From Thermoanaerobacter wiegelii Rt8.B1 (GTDB taxonomy: Bacteria; Bacillota; Thermoanaerobacteria; Thermoanaerobacterales; Thermoanaerobacteraceae): a stretch of 64,000 bases of DNA. The stretch lies in NCBI RefSeq assembly GCF_000147695.2, contig NC_015958.1, positions 474,501-538,500 of the forward strand. Direction: 5' to 3'. The translations under genes were made by a program, and so were the position numbers. Of this stretch, positions 8,942 through 17,843 are shown in pieces (position 1 is the stretch's first letter; every line of letters begins with the position of its first letter). Under the pieces are notes generated by a model, which had not been told where the DNA came from, searched no databases, and saw nothing but the letters and a program-made list of their open reading frames with translations.

Positions 8942-9040
8942 CTTCCTTTTCCTCTCCTCTTTTGCTTTATACTACTAAAAATAAAAAAACAAGGAACCCT
9001 TTTCATAATAACGGGTTCCCGATATTTTGTCAACAGTCTG

Positions 9041-9066
9041 AAAGCTGCTGAGGTTTCAGCAGCTTT
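9041..9066 (-). terminator. Stomatin-operon terminator = right copy of 26-bp IS target duplication
   Basis: Identical to 6785-6810. On the minus strand it directly follows the stop of the 9066-9839 gene, with one base of overlap, and reads AAAAGCTGCTGA...TCAGCAGCTTT. The hairpin is bidirectional. Before the insertion one copy probably served both convergent transcripts, cbiO and the stomatin operon. Confidence 0.85.
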
Positions 9067-9839
9067 TATTCGATTTTATTTTCCTTCGGCCCTTGAGGGA
9101 AAAATTGCTGAAAAATATCTAAAGACATTGGGAAAACTACTATGTTTGACCTATCATTAGCTATTTCTCTTAAAGTTTGAAGATACCTAAGTTGCAGAGA
9201 AACGGGTTGTGAGGCTATGATGCGGGCAGCTTCAGCGAGTTTTGCCGCTGCTTGATATTCTCCATCAGCATTTATAATTTTAGCACGGCGTTCCCTTTCT
9301 GCTTCTGCTTGTGCTGCCATGGCCCTTTGCATGCTTTGTGGTAGTTCTACATCCCTTATTTCTACAAGATTTACTTTTACTCCCCATGGTTCTGTTCCCT
9401 CATCTATAATCTCGCGAAGCCTCTTGTTTATTTCTTCTCTGTGAGATAATAATTCGTCTAAGTCAGACTGACCTAAAACGCTTCTTAATGTAGTTTGTGC
9501 CAGCTGAGATGTTGCTCTTATGTGGTCTAAAACTTTTATAACAGCGTTGGCAGGGTCTATTACTCTGAAGTATACTACTGCATTTACTTTAACAGTAACG
9601 TTGTCTCTTGTAATTGCCTCTTGTGTTGGTACTTCCATTGTTATGACTCTCAAATCTACTTTTTGCATTCTCTCTATTATAGGAATCAAGAAAAATATTC
9701 CTGGTCCTCTTATACCTACGTAGCGCCCAAGACGAAAAATTACGCCCCTTTCGTATTCCTGTACTATTCTAATGGATGCGGAAATTAAACTTATAAGGAT
9801 TATTAATAAGGTGAATAGAAATGCAAAACTCTCAATCAT
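9066..9839 (-). CDS. SPFH/Band 7 (stomatin/slipin) membrane protein
   Basis: A 257-residue membrane scaffold protein with one N-terminal helix (about residues 4-24), then the SPFH domain ([17 protein letters not shown]... through about 190) and an Ala/Glu-rich coiled segment [17 protein letters not shown]. Slipins of this length pair with NfeD proteases; here nfeD lies directly upstream with its end overlapping this start by 8 bp, so the two are co-translated. NfeD is known to cleave the slipin C-terminal hydrophobic tail. Role: membrane-domain organisation, inferred from family. Confidence 0.93.
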   Translation of the reverse strand: MIESFAFLFTLLIILISLISASIRIVQEYERGVIFRLGRYVGIRGPGIFFLIPIIERMQKVDLRVITMEVPTQEAITRDNVTVKVNAVVYFRVIDPANAVIKVLDHIRATSQLAQTTLRSVLGQSDLDELLSHREEINKRLREIIDEGTEPWGVKVNLVEIRDVELPQSMQRAMAAQAEAERERRAKIINADGEYQAAAKLAEAARIIASQPVSLQLRYLQTLREIANDRSNIVVFPMSLDIFQQFFPQGPKENKIE

Positions 9840-11159
9840 TTTTTTTACTGCCTCCCTCTTTTATTTTTTCAACTTTAACTGTCAAACCCTCTACTGCTGT
9901 AATGACCACCTTTTCGCCTTTTGCAATATACTCTTTAGATTCTGCCTGCCACCTTTCTCCTTCTACCAAGACTATGCCATTTGGATTAATATCACTTACT
10001 GCAATACCTATTTCACCAATTAGACCTTCTACTCCTGTGACTACTTTTCTCTTTTGAGCTTTTATAACAGCAGCTAAGAGGAAAGAAACAAAAGCTGCCA
10101 TGAAAAAGGCTGTTGCGAAAACTACTCCTTTGTTTATAGTGAGTCCCATTTGGTTTCCACTAAATAACATTAAAGAGCCAAGTACGAAGGAAGTTATACC
10201 GCCCACTGCTAAAATTCCATGGCTTACCACAAAGGCTTCAGATGCCAAAAGCACAAGCCCTAATATGACAAGAAGCATTCCACTTAATTGAGCATTTAAT
10301 GTTCCAAGTGTGTAGAGGCCTAAAAGTAAGCTTATTCCTCCTGCCACACCGGGAAAGATAGCCCCAGGATGATAAAGCTCCAATACAATGCCCAAGATAC
10401 CAGCGCTCATGAGAAGATAAGCAATATTTGGATCGCTTATTGCAAAGAGAAATTTTTGAGCTGAAGACATTGGGAAGTATTTGATTGGACCATCAGTTTG
10501 CAAAGTTGTAGTTGTGCCGTCAAAATTTTTGACTGTAAGGCCGTTTATTTTTTTAGAAGGTCATTTAAATTAGTAGCTTTAAAATCGACTAAATGGGCAT
10601 TTAATGCTTCTGTGTCAGTAAAAGATTTGCTTTCAATAACTGCCATTTCAGCATTTTTGGGGTCTCTCCCTCTGTTTTCTGCGATGCTTCTTATCCAGGC
10701 AGCAGCGTCATGAGTGAGTTTTTGCCTTTGTACATCTGATAAAGCAGAGTCGTCTTCCATTGACACAGGATGGGCGGCGCCTATTCTACTTCCAGGAGCC
10801 ATTGCAGCGACATTTGCTGAAAGTGTTATGAAAGTACCAGCAGAGCCCGCCCAAGCTCCTGCGGGAGAGACATATACTACAACAGGAATATGAGAATTTA
10901 GTATTTTTGTGACGATTTTTTGAGTAGTAGAATACAAACCGCCAGGTGTAGAAAGTTCTATGACTATACAACTTGCACCATTTTTTTCTGCTTCCTGAAG
11001 ACCGCTTTCAATGTAATCAGCGACAACTGGTACAATAGGGCCATCAATGGATAGTACATAAACGGGGCTTTGGGGCGGAACTGCTTTTAAAGAAGAAAGT
11101 GGCAGTATAACAAAAATTAACAAGATTATAAATAGTAAAATTTTCCTTAATTTAAACAC
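9832..11159 (-). pseudogene. nfeD: NfeD-like membrane serine protease, frame broken at an A7 run
   Basis: Two open frames make one long-form NfeD. 11159-10545 encodes a signal/TM helix and the ClpP-like protease domain, with the probable nucleophile in GAWAGSAGTFIT and the lysine region ESKSFTDTEAL. The next frame down to 9832 encodes about four membrane helices and the C-terminal OB-fold domain. The frames separate at seven adenines (minus strand; plus 10548-10554) immediately before UAA. One extra A, or a -1 slip on A-AAA-AAA, restores LLKKINGLTVKNFDG. Programmed slippage, true mutation and sequencing error are all possible. Called pseudogene conservatively. Confidence 0.85.
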
Positions 11160-11221
11160 TTTTTGTTCCCCCCCTTTAATAACATTTTAACATAACTGAA
11201 AAATTTTATATAGTATTTTAT

Positions 11222-11715
11222 GTGATTGGCAGAAATTTTTTTGAAAGATTTACGCCACAGGAAATAGATTTAGCTATTAAGTTGGCGCCAAGATCTGTAA
11301 TAACTTCTACGCTTATAAATAATACACTTTCGTGGATTTTTATCGTGTTAGCTCTTTATGCTGTAATCAAATGGGTATTTAGAGGAAAAGCGGATGTAGC
11401 ACAATTATTTTCAATTACTGGTTATGCCTATACTCCTGTTTTAATATATTTTCTAATATGCTTTATTGCATCCTTTTTTACGGGACAACTTTATGTGAAT
11501 ATGTCTTTAGCATTGCTTGTTCCTTCCTTAAAAGGAACTACTATATATGGCTTTTTAAGGAGTATTGATCCCTTCATGGTGTGGTAGTTTATAATCATAG
11601 GTATAGGAATCAAGATGACAAGTGAACTTAAAAAAGCGATGTATATTGGGTTACTGCTTTTGTGTTTCTAATTAGTATATTTATAAATATTGATTATTAT
11701 AAACTGCTGGATTGA
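11222..11715 (+). pseudogene. Yip1-domain membrane protein remnant
   Basis: The first 121 codons resemble the C-terminal half of bacterial Yip1-family membrane proteins (GYAYTPVLIYFL, FTGQLYVNMSLALLVPS, KGTTIYGFLRSIDPF), with three hydrophobic helices. An in-frame TAG at 11585 interrupts it. The same frame then continues FIIIGIGIKMTSELKKAMYIG, and after a frameshift near 11650 VTAFVFLISIFINIDYYKLLD to a stop at 11713. The 5' part of the family is missing. A decayed gene of unknown role. Confidence 0.7.
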
Positions 11716-11716
11716 T

Positions 11717-11890
11717 ATGCAAGAAATGACAGGAGGAAAGCTCGAATTGAACCATCCAGATGAGGCAGAGACCTACTCTACCTTAAAAGACGAATTAGCC
11801 AAAAAGTATCCCTATAATATTGAGGAATATATTAAAGGGAAGGATTACTTTATCAAAGAGATTGATCAAAAGGCAACGAAAGAACGATAG
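11717..11890 (+). pseudogene. GrpB-family nucleotidyltransferase, C-terminal remnant
   Basis: The segment LELNHPDEAETYSTLKDELA followed by KKYPYNIEEYIKGKDYFIKE has the spacing of the C-terminal end of GrpB/UPF0157 proteins (Y..LK..LA...Y..Y...K..FI). The catalytic N-terminal domain is absent. Its stop lies inside the REP-like palindrome at 11886-11916. Identification is by pattern only. Confidence 0.55.
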
Positions 11891-11916
11891 ACAAGGGGAC
11901 GGTTCCCTTGTCTATC
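11886..11916. repeat. REP-like palindrome with GGGGACGGTTCC core, copy 1
   Basis: Perfect inverted repeat GATAGACAAGGG/CCCTTGTCTATC around GACGGTT, followed by CTTTTTAT so it can terminate plus-strand transcription. The core matches elements at 19044-19070 and 37896-37963. The motif is dispersed in many clostridial genomes and is often linked to REP-associated tyrosine transposases (family knowledge). Confidence 0.8.
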
Positions 11917-11920
11917 CTTT

Positions 11921-13132
11921 TTATAATATTTCTTCTAATGTCTTTTTAATTTCAATGAGGAAACTTTCTGTATTTACAACAGTTTTATTTGGCAAGTCAG
12001 AAAGCATAGCTAAGTCTTTTGTCATTATGCCCTTTTCAATTGTCTGAAGGGATGCTTTTTCAAGTTTATCTGCGAAGTTTACAAGGTCTTCTATTCCGTC
12101 AAGTTCTCCTCTCTTTTTCAAAGCACCTGTCCATGCGAAAATTGTAGCAATAGAATTTGTAGAAGTTTCTTCTCCTTTAAGGTATTTGTAATAATGCCTT
12201 GTAACTGTTCCGTGTGCTGCTTCAAATTCATATTTGCCATCAGGAGAAACCAGTACTGATGTCATCATGGCAAGACTTCCAAAGGCTGTTGCCACCATAT
12301 CTGACATTACATCGCCGTCATAATTTTTGCATGCCCAAATCATTCCGCCTTCAGAGCGTATAATGCGAGCTACTGCATCGTCAATAAGGGTGTAGAAGTA
12401 TTCAATTCCTGCTTCTTCAAATTTTTCTTTATATTCATTTTCATATATTTCCTGGAATATGTCTTTAAATCTGTGGTCATATATTTTTGATATGGTGTCT
12501 TTGGTCGCAAACCACAAATCCTGCTTGGTGTCTAAGGCATAGTTAAAACATGCTCTTGCAAAACTCTTTATTGATTCATCAGTGTTGTGCATGCCGAGGA
12601 TAACTCCAGGACCTTCAAATTCATGTATTGTCTGCTTTGACACTTCACCACTTTTTGATACGAAAACAAGTTCTGCTTTTCCTTTATTTTTGACTCTGTA
12701 TTCCACATCTTTATAAATGTCTCCATAGGCATGTCTTGCAATTGTAATGGGCTTTTTCCATGTTTTTACGAGAGGTTTGATACTTTCTACAATAATAGGT
12801 GTGCGAAAAACTGTTCCGTCAAGTATTGCTCTGATTGTACCATTAGGGCTTTTCCACATTTTTTTAAGATTGTATTCTTCAACTCTCTGGGCATTGGGAG
12901 TAATTGTTGCACATTTTACACCAACACCATATTTTTTGATGGCATATGCCGCATCAACTGTGACTTGGTCCTCTGTTTCGTCTCTGTTTTTAATTCCAAG
13001 GTCATAATATTCCGTTTTGAGGTCTATATAGGGCTCTAAGAGTATTTCTTTTATTAATTTCCATATGATTCTTGTCATTTCGTCCCCGTCCATTTCAACG
13101 AGGGGAACCTTCATTTGAATTTTATCAGCCAT
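11921..13132 (-). CDS. icd: NADP-type isocitrate dehydrogenase (eukaryote-like subfamily)
   Basis: Oxidatively decarboxylates isocitrate to 2-oxoglutarate in the cytoplasm. At 403 residues, with [12 protein letters not shown] at the start, [27 protein letters not shown] and the metal-site region [20 protein letters not shown] and [17 protein letters not shown], it belongs to the homodimeric subfamily related to mitochondrial IDH rather than the E. coli type. AAGGAGAG precedes the ATG. It is monocistronic. In a fermentative anaerobe it would supply 2-oxoglutarate for glutamate synthesis. Confidence 0.96.
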   Translation of the reverse strand: MADKIQMKVPLVEMDGDEMTRIIWKLIKEILLEPYIDLKTEYYDLGIKNRDETEDQVTVDAAYAIKKYGVGVKCATITPNAQRVEEYNLKKMWKSPNGTIRAILDGTVFRTPIIVESIKPLVKTWKKPITIARHAYGDIYKDVEYRVKNKGKAELVFVSKSGEVSKQTIHEFEGPGVILGMHNTDESIKSFARACFNYALDTKQDLWFATKDTISKIYDHRFKDIFQEIYENEYKEKFEEAGIEYFYTLIDDAVARIIRSEGGMIWACKNYDGDVMSDMVATAFGSLAMMTSVLVSPDGKYEFEAAHGTVTRHYYKYLKGEETSTNSIATIFAWTGALKKRGELDGIEDLVNFADKLEKASLQTIEKGIMTKDLAMLSDLPNKTVVNTESFLIEIKKTLEEIL

Positions 13133-13261
13133 TTATTTCTCTCCTTTGTTTGAAATATAACAAAAACTTCGAAAATTTATCAATACAAATTGATAAAGCA
13201 TAACTTGAATATTATTATATAGGATAAGTCATATTTTCGCAACAGAAAAATTATTTTATCC

Positions 13262-13486
13262 TTTTCGTTCCAAATTCCACAAATTTAATTTTAAATATTG
13301 TATAATATTTTATGGAATTAATAAATTTTTAAAAATGTTTATAGCATTTTGGGGGTATAAAAAATGGACTTTTTATGTCCACAAAAGGAATTACTTTCTT
13401 CTTATAAACGATGCAATAAAATGGGTATCGACACTTCAATAACTGCACCATTAATAATGCTAAAATCAAGCAGGTTTAGAAAATGA
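13262..13486 (+). pseudogene. Duplicated promoter and 5' fragment of the GAF-LuxR regulator
   Basis: Bases 13364-13486 encode MDFLCPQKELLSSYKRCNKM and then GIDTSITAPLIMLK, clearly paralogous to the start of the regulator at 16089, then stop. About 100 bases upstream are also shared (CGTTCCAAA.TTCACAAATTTAAT, AAATATTGTATAAT, TTTTGGGGGTATA). It is a partial duplicate of the regulator promoter plus about 40 codons, next to an ABC exporter. The rest of 13133-13261 shows nothing beyond the icd promoter region. Confidence 0.85.
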
Positions 13487-13531
13487 TGTAATTATACTTT
13501 CGATAGACAATAACAAGGAAGGATAAAAGAT

Positions 13532-14260
13532 TTGCTTACTGTTAAAAATTTATACAAAAAATACAATAAAAGCAAGGCTATAGCTTCAAACAATATATCT
13601 ATGGATATAAATAAAGGGGAAATAGTAGGACTTCTCGGCCCGAATGGAGCAGGGAAAACCACTTTACTCAAAATAATATGCGGTTTAACAATTCCTGATT
13701 CAAGTGAAGTTATTATATCTAATATCAAAATGGAAGACAAAACTCGATTAAAAATAATGGAAAAAATAGGCGTAGTACTTGAAGGCAACAAGAATTTATA
13801 CTGGGCTATTTCGGTCCTTGATAATTACTATTATTTTGGAAGTATAAAGGGAAAAACAATGGGAGAAATAAAGAAAAATATAGAAAAATATGAAGACATT
13901 CTAAAAACAAAAGAATTATTAATACGAAAAGTAAATACACTTTCAATGGGGCAAAAACAAAGGGTAGCGATAACTGCTTCTTTGCTTCACGAGCTGGAGC
14001 CTTTAATTTTGGACGAACCTTCTAATGGATTAGATATAGAATCGCGTATTTTACTTACCAATGCTATTAAGACCTTGAGAGAGGAGATGAAGATAACAGT
14101 ATTGATTGCTTCTCATGATACTGACTTTTTAAGAAAAACAGTTGACAGATTTATAATAATAAACAATGGGAACATCGTTGATGAATTCGAGAATACCAAT
14201 ATTACAGCAGAAGACATAGAAAATAAATATAAAATACATACAAATCTGAAGGAGGTTTAA
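13532..14260 (+). CDS. ABC exporter ATP-binding protein
   Basis: A 242-residue nucleotide-binding subunit of a drug/bacteriocin-type ABC exporter. Walker A is GPNGAGKTT near residue 35, the signature is LSMGQKQR near 138, Walker B EPLILDEPSNGLD near 157 and the H-loop ASHDTDF near 192. The start is TTG, preceded by AAGGAAGGAT. It pairs with the permease 6 bp downstream. Because that permease carries an in-frame stop, the transporter may be inactive. Substrate unknown; the GAF-LuxR remnant upstream suggests it was once under the same control as 16089. Confidence 0.9.
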   Translation: MLTVKNLYKKYNKSKAIASNNISMDINKGEIVGLLGPNGAGKTTLLKIICGLTIPDSSEVIISNIKMEDKTRLKIMEKIGVVLEGNKNLYWAISVLDNYYYFGSIKGKTMGEIKKNIEKYEDILKTKELLIRKVNTLSMGQKQRVAITASLLHELEPLILDEPSNGLDIESRILLTNAIKTLREEMKITVLIASHDTDFLRKTVDRFIIINNGNIVDEFENTNITAEDIENKYKIHTNLKEV

Positions 14261-14266
14261 ATCAGT

Positions 14267-15046
14267 ATGTTAAAATATTTAAACATTGTAAGAGCCGAAA
14301 TAATAAGAAGTTTAAAGGAAAGTTTTTCATATAAAATGGGTTTGGTCAGTGATATTGTAGTATTAACACTTCTTTATGCTGGCCTTATTTTCATGGATAC
14401 AGGTAGTATGTTAGGAGAATATTATAACAATCCGGGAAATTCTAAAACGCTCCTCCTTTTGGGGTATATTTTTTGGAGCTATTCAATAGCAGCTATAAGT
14501 GGAGTAAGCACTGAAATTAGCATAGAAGCAGTTAAAGGGACTTTGGAACAAAAATTTATGGCAGTAATTCCCTACCCTTTTCTTATAGCAGGAAATATAA
14601 TTAGCAGCCTTCTATTAAGCAGTATCGTAGCTTCTGTAATAATTACTTTTTCAAACCTAATTATGGGAGTGAGTATTATAATAAATTGAAAAGTTATACT
14701 ATCCCTTTTAGCGACCTTAATTGGAATGTATGGCATGGGTCTTATTTTGGGAGGACTTTCCCTAATAGCAAAAAGAATTAATCAATTGACGCTACTCATA
14801 CAAATCATGCTTCTTTTTATAACAGACACGTTAACTAAAACATCTTCGTCCAGCGCAATTAGTTTGATTTTACCACTTACAGTGGGAAATGATATAGCGA
14901 GAAAATCAGTAAGTAATATTGCCATTTCTTACAATGAGTTGCTGATACTTATACTTCTAGGTATCTTGTGGTTTATAGTTGGTTCGGTAGTTTTTGGTAT
15001 GAGTAGTAGGTATGCCAGAAAAAATGGATTATTGGGTACATATTAG
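14267..15046 (+). pseudogene. ABC-2 type permease with one in-frame TGA
   Basis: Two open stretches in the same frame form a 259-residue six-helix ABC-2 permease. The first (to 14689) has LLLGYIFWSYSIAAISG and EAVKGTLEQKFMA. The second resumes KVILSLLATLIGMYGMGLIL and ends near residue 259. They are separated only by the TGA at 14687-14689, probably a mutated Trp (TGG). AAGGAGG precedes the ATG. Read-through is possible but no recoding signal was recognised. Confidence 0.82.
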
Positions 15047-15091
15047 CTTCCTTGGGACTGTGGAGAAATCGCCATTGTGAGCACGAGTTAA

Positions 15092-15775
15092 TTAATACCT
15101 ATCTCTAAGGAACAACCTATTTAACAACACACCACTGATAAATCCTCCTATGTGCGCCCACCAGGCTATTCCACCAACCGTTGTACCACCAATGGCAGAG
15201 TAGACCGTGCCGGAATAGAGCTGGGTCAGGAACCATAGGAAGAGATAGACTACGGCGGGTATCGGGAGGAAGACTGGAACCAGGAAAAAGGTTGGTACCA
15301 GGGTGATTATCCTTGCCGACGGGAATAATACGAAATATGCACCCATAACGCCTGCAATAGCTCCAGAAGCCCCTACCACCGGCACTGGTGAGATGGGATT
15401 AAAAACCAGGTGAAATACACCTGCGATTACCCCACTAAGGATGTAGAAAATGAAGAATCTTATATGACCCATCCTATCTTCAACATTATCTCCGAACAGC
15501 CAAAGTATCCACATGTTGCTAATTAGGTGAAATGTGTTACCGTGAAGAAACATACTGGTGATAAAAGGGTATAAGTCGCTGCCGGAAAACGGTACACCGG
15601 ATATAACCAGTTTTGTAATTTTTGCTGGTATAAGCCCGTATTTGTAAACAAACCCGGCAAAAGTGCTGTATGAAGCACTTGAAAGAGTGAAGAAGATGAG
15701 CGAATTTATTATTATGAGCAGGAGCGTAATGAGGGGTGGTCGTCTGCTTGGTATATTATCCCTGATTGGAAACAT
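15092..15775 (-). CDS. Rhomboid-family intramembrane serine protease
   Basis: Cleaves membrane-protein segments within the lipid bilayer. Seven hydrophobic helices are visible. The catalytic pair is Ser in VVGASGAIAGVMG and His in WWAHIGGFISG; the loop HGNTFHLISNMWILWLFG is family-typical. I start at MFPIRDNIPSRRPP (15775), near the common N terminus; an upstream ATG at 15790 adds five residues. Base composition is clearly more GC-rich than the neighbours, suggesting horizontal acquisition. It stands alone, convergent to the permease. Confidence 0.93.
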   Translation of the reverse strand: MFPIRDNIPSRRPPLITLLLIIINSLIFFTLSSASYSTFAGFVYKYGLIPAKITKLVISGVPFSGSDLYPFITSMFLHGNTFHLISNMWILWLFGDNVEDRMGHIRFFIFYILSGVIAGVFHLVFNPISPVPVVGASGAIAGVMGAYFVLFPSARIITLVPTFFLVPVFLPIPAVVYLFLWFLTQLYSGTVYSAIGGTTVGGIAWWAHIGGFISGVLLNRLFLRDRY

Positions 15776-15969
15776 CTTTAGACCCTCCACTTTTTTTATT
15801 CTACCTTTGCAGGAAAACCGAGTTCCGTATCAAATCAAAATTATATTAAGATTATAGCACAAGTAATTCTGAAAAAGTAATATTGTAATGATTAAGTAAA
15901 TTTATTAAGTGCCAGGAAAAGAGGAGGTTATTTTCCTCAATTTTTTATAATTTCTAATTGTAAAATATT

Positions 15970-16088
15970 AGGCGAAAAATGCATTTTCGTTCCCCAAAAT
16001 GACACTTTCGTTCCAAAATTCACAAATTTAATCTCAAATATTGTATAATGTTTAAAAAGTGTTTTTACATTTTTTGGGGGTATAGAAG
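15970..16088 (+). promoter_or_regulatory. Promoter/operator region of the GAF-LuxR gene
   Basis: Contains CATTTTCGTTCCCCAAAATG, an inverted repeat (CATTTT/AAAATG), then a second TTTCGTTCCAAAA 16-18 bases later, then TATTGTATAATG as a probable -10. The second half is shared with 13262-13363. Repeated CGTTCC boxes are candidate activator or autoregulatory sites. The rest of 15791-15969 shows no feature. Confidence 0.5.
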
Positions 16089-16871
16089 GTGGATTTTTTA
16101 TGGCCACAGGGGGAGTTACTTTCTTCTTATAAACGATGTAACATAATAGGTGTTGATCCTTCAACAACTGTACCGTTAATAATGCTAAACCCAAAGGAGT
16201 TAGAGATAAAGATATATGAAAATAAAAAGCTTATAGATACTTTTTACCAGAGTATAGAGGAAGAGTGGATAATAGGAGAGTATCTATTTTTGCTTACAGA
16301 CGTTGAAGGATATTTATTAGAGGTAAAATGCAGTACAAAAGAAGAAAGGTGTATAAAAGATTCAGGCTTTAAACCAGGGGTATCCTTTAAAGAAGAAAGC
16401 TGTGGAACAAATGCAATTTCAATGGCGATGAGATTAAAGCGATTAGTCTATATCAGACCCCAAGAACACTACTGTAACATATTTAAAAGATGGTACTGCA
16501 TTGCTTCGCCCATAACGACAAAAGATGGGGAAATAATAGGCTATATAGACATATCTACAATTGATAAAAAGATTGCGAATGAAATAGTAATGGTGATAAA
16601 ATTGCTTGGTGAAAAAATAGCAAATGAATATGAAAAGCGGGTAAGAGAAGAAGAGCTAAATAAGATAAAGATTAAATTGAATGATAAGCAAATGAAAATA
16701 CTGACATTAGAGGCAAAGGGGTACAAGGAATTAGCCATAGCAGAAGCTCTTAGAATAGAAGTTGTGACTGTGAAATATCACAAAAGAAAGATAGTAGAAA
16801 AACTTGAAGCAAAAAACATTCAAGAAGCAGTAGCAAAAGCTATTAAGTTGGGTTTAATAGAAATGAATTAA
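16089..16871 (+). CDS. GAF-domain regulator with LuxR-type helix-turn-helix
   Basis: 260 residues. The N-terminal two thirds resemble the sensory GAF region of AcoR-like activators (LLSSYKRC..IGVDPSTTVP near the start, ESCGTNAISMAMRL near 99, YCIASPITTKDGEIIGYIDI near 135). The C terminus (about 195-258) is a LuxR-type HTH: LNDKQMKILTLEAKGYKELA, then VTVKYHKRKIVEKL. There is no sigma-54 AAA domain, so it acts as a simple DNA-binding regulator. The start is GTG. A truncated duplicate lies at 13364. Likely targets are adjacent membrane and exporter genes (inference). Confidence 0.82.
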   Translation: MDFLWPQGELLSSYKRCNIIGVDPSTTVPLIMLNPKELEIKIYENKKLIDTFYQSIEEEWIIGEYLFLLTDVEGYLLEVKCSTKEERCIKDSGFKPGVSFKEESCGTNAISMAMRLKRLVYIRPQEHYCNIFKRWYCIASPITTKDGEIIGYIDISTIDKKIANEIVMVIKLLGEKIANEYEKRVREEELNKIKIKLNDKQMKILTLEAKGYKELAIAEALRIEVVTVKYHKRKIVEKLEAKNIQEAVAKAIKLGLIEMN

Positions 16872-16968
16872 TGAAAATATACAAAAAGATTTGTTTTATT
16901 ACGGTTTTACAAAAATTTAGAGAAGAGGAACTATCCATGTTATACCTTTTATACCTCGATGAAAAGGG

Positions 16969-16984
16969 CTATACAAAAGTATAG
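16969..16984. promoter_or_regulatory. CTATAC-AAAA-GTATAG palindrome, copy 1
   Basis: Inverted repeat followed by TAGATTTTATAT. The same block occurs at 19082-19097 before another small membrane-protein gene. A shared operator is the simplest reading. Confidence 0.55.
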
Positions 16985-16999
16985 TAGATTTTATATAAA

Positions 17000-17350
17000 A
17001 TGCGGTTTAAAATAAAAGAAGAAAAAGGAGTTAGAGTTTTAACTGGAAATCCAGATCAGTGGGTTGTTGGAAAAGCTACAGCAATGGTAATAGATGAAGT
17101 TATATTGATATTGGGATGGATTGGTCTTTTTCTGCCGTATTATTGTATATCACAGATCAGGATAAGCAAACTTTTACCAATATTTCTATTACTTATATAT
17201 TCACTTTTTGAATTGATGATATTTGATATATTATATTACAACGTATATAAAATGCATATATTAAATTTTGTTATATTTATAACGATATTTCTGATAATCT
17301 CTTTAGCTCTTATATTTAGCTTGATGTATGAAAAGAAAAAAGTTAAATGA
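17000..17350 (+). CDS. Small membrane protein, unknown
   Basis: 116 residues. A soluble N-terminal 25 residues (RFKIKEEKGVRVLTGNPDQW) are followed by three or four hydrophobic helices and a basic C terminus (YEKKKVK). I do not recognise the family. No good ribosome site precedes the ATG at 17000, so the start is uncertain. It follows the CTATAC palindrome and precedes the DUF1648 remnant, suggesting one small transcript of membrane proteins. Confidence 0.6.
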   Translation: MRFKIKEEKGVRVLTGNPDQWVVGKATAMVIDEVILILGWIGLFLPYYCISQIRISKLLPIFLLLIYSLFELMIFDILYYNVYKMHILNFVIFITIFLIISLALIFSLMYEKKKVK

Positions 17351-17386
17351 AGAGAAAAACGTAATATAAGAAGGGAGAAAAATTTT

Positions 17387-17708
17387 ATGCGAGCAATAAA
17401 TTTTTTAGGCAAAAATAATTGGTTATTTGCTGTTTTTACATTTATCATAAACATCATTTTTTATAAGGCATTGCCACAGACAGTTGCTATTCAGTGGCAT
17501 TTTGATGGTAGTATTTCAAATACTACATCTAAAACAACATTTGTTTTTATACTTCCCTTGATGCAATTACTTGTTTATGGGTATATAAAACTCAAGACAA
17601 AAGGGAAAAGCACAACTCTTTATACTGACTTAATATTCTATATTTGTTAATCTGCTTATATTAATTGTTGATATAGTAATCATCTTAATAAATTTAAAAA
17701 TTTTCTAA
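17387..17708 (+). pseudogene. DUF1648 (SdpI-like) small membrane protein, frameshifted
   Basis: Starts MRAINFLGKNNWLFAVFTFI, then ALPQTVAIQWHFDG, the DUF1648 signature of SdpI-type proteins (bacteriocin-immunity relatives). The frame stops at 17650. The final helix continues in the +1 frame (LLILIVDIVIILINLKIF to 17706), matching the third helix of the intact paralogue at 19151. A GGGAG ribosome site lies upstream. Immunity is a family-based guess. Confidence 0.7.
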
Positions 17709-17725
17709 TAAGAGCTGCACTAATT

Positions 17726-17806
17726 ATGCTTATTTTAGAAAATGTATCAAAGACATACTATGGATGTGATAAAAAGGCTGTAGATTTATTAATGTATATG
17801 ATATAA
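17726..17806 (+). pseudogene. 5' stub of an ABC transporter ATPase gene
   Basis: MLILENVSKTYYGCDKKAVD is the usual N-terminal opening of an ABC ATPase before Walker A. It stops after 26 codons without Walker A. A further trace of ABC exporters in this region. Confidence 0.6.
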
Positions 17807-17843
17807 TTAAAGAACTTCTTATTTTTTATAAAAAGGTGAAAAT

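Larger units (their letters stand above)
6811..9040 (-). mobile_element. IS1182-family insertion sequence (interrupted by a group II intron)
   Basis: With the intron (6819-7476) removed the element is 1572 bp. Rejoined left end CAGTTTGTTGACAAAA and right end (read inward) CAGACTGTTGACAAAA are inverted repeats matching at 14 of 16 bases. A perfect 26-bp direct repeat consisting of a terminator hairpin (6785-6810, 9041-9066) flanks it. Internal hairpins at both ends, AGCCCCTGTTTTC/GAAAACAGGGGCT (7494-7527) and GGAACCC/GGGTTCC (8993-9019), would block read-through into the transposase. Family assignment rests on the transposase; long hairpin-type target duplications are, as far as I recall, reported for IS1182 relatives. 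Confidence 0.88.

Noticed and set aside
14687-14689. Selenocysteine recoding of the TGA codons at 14687 and 38382
   Set aside because: No SECIS-like hairpin recognised immediately after either codon, and neither family uses selenocysteine; tryptophan fits better.
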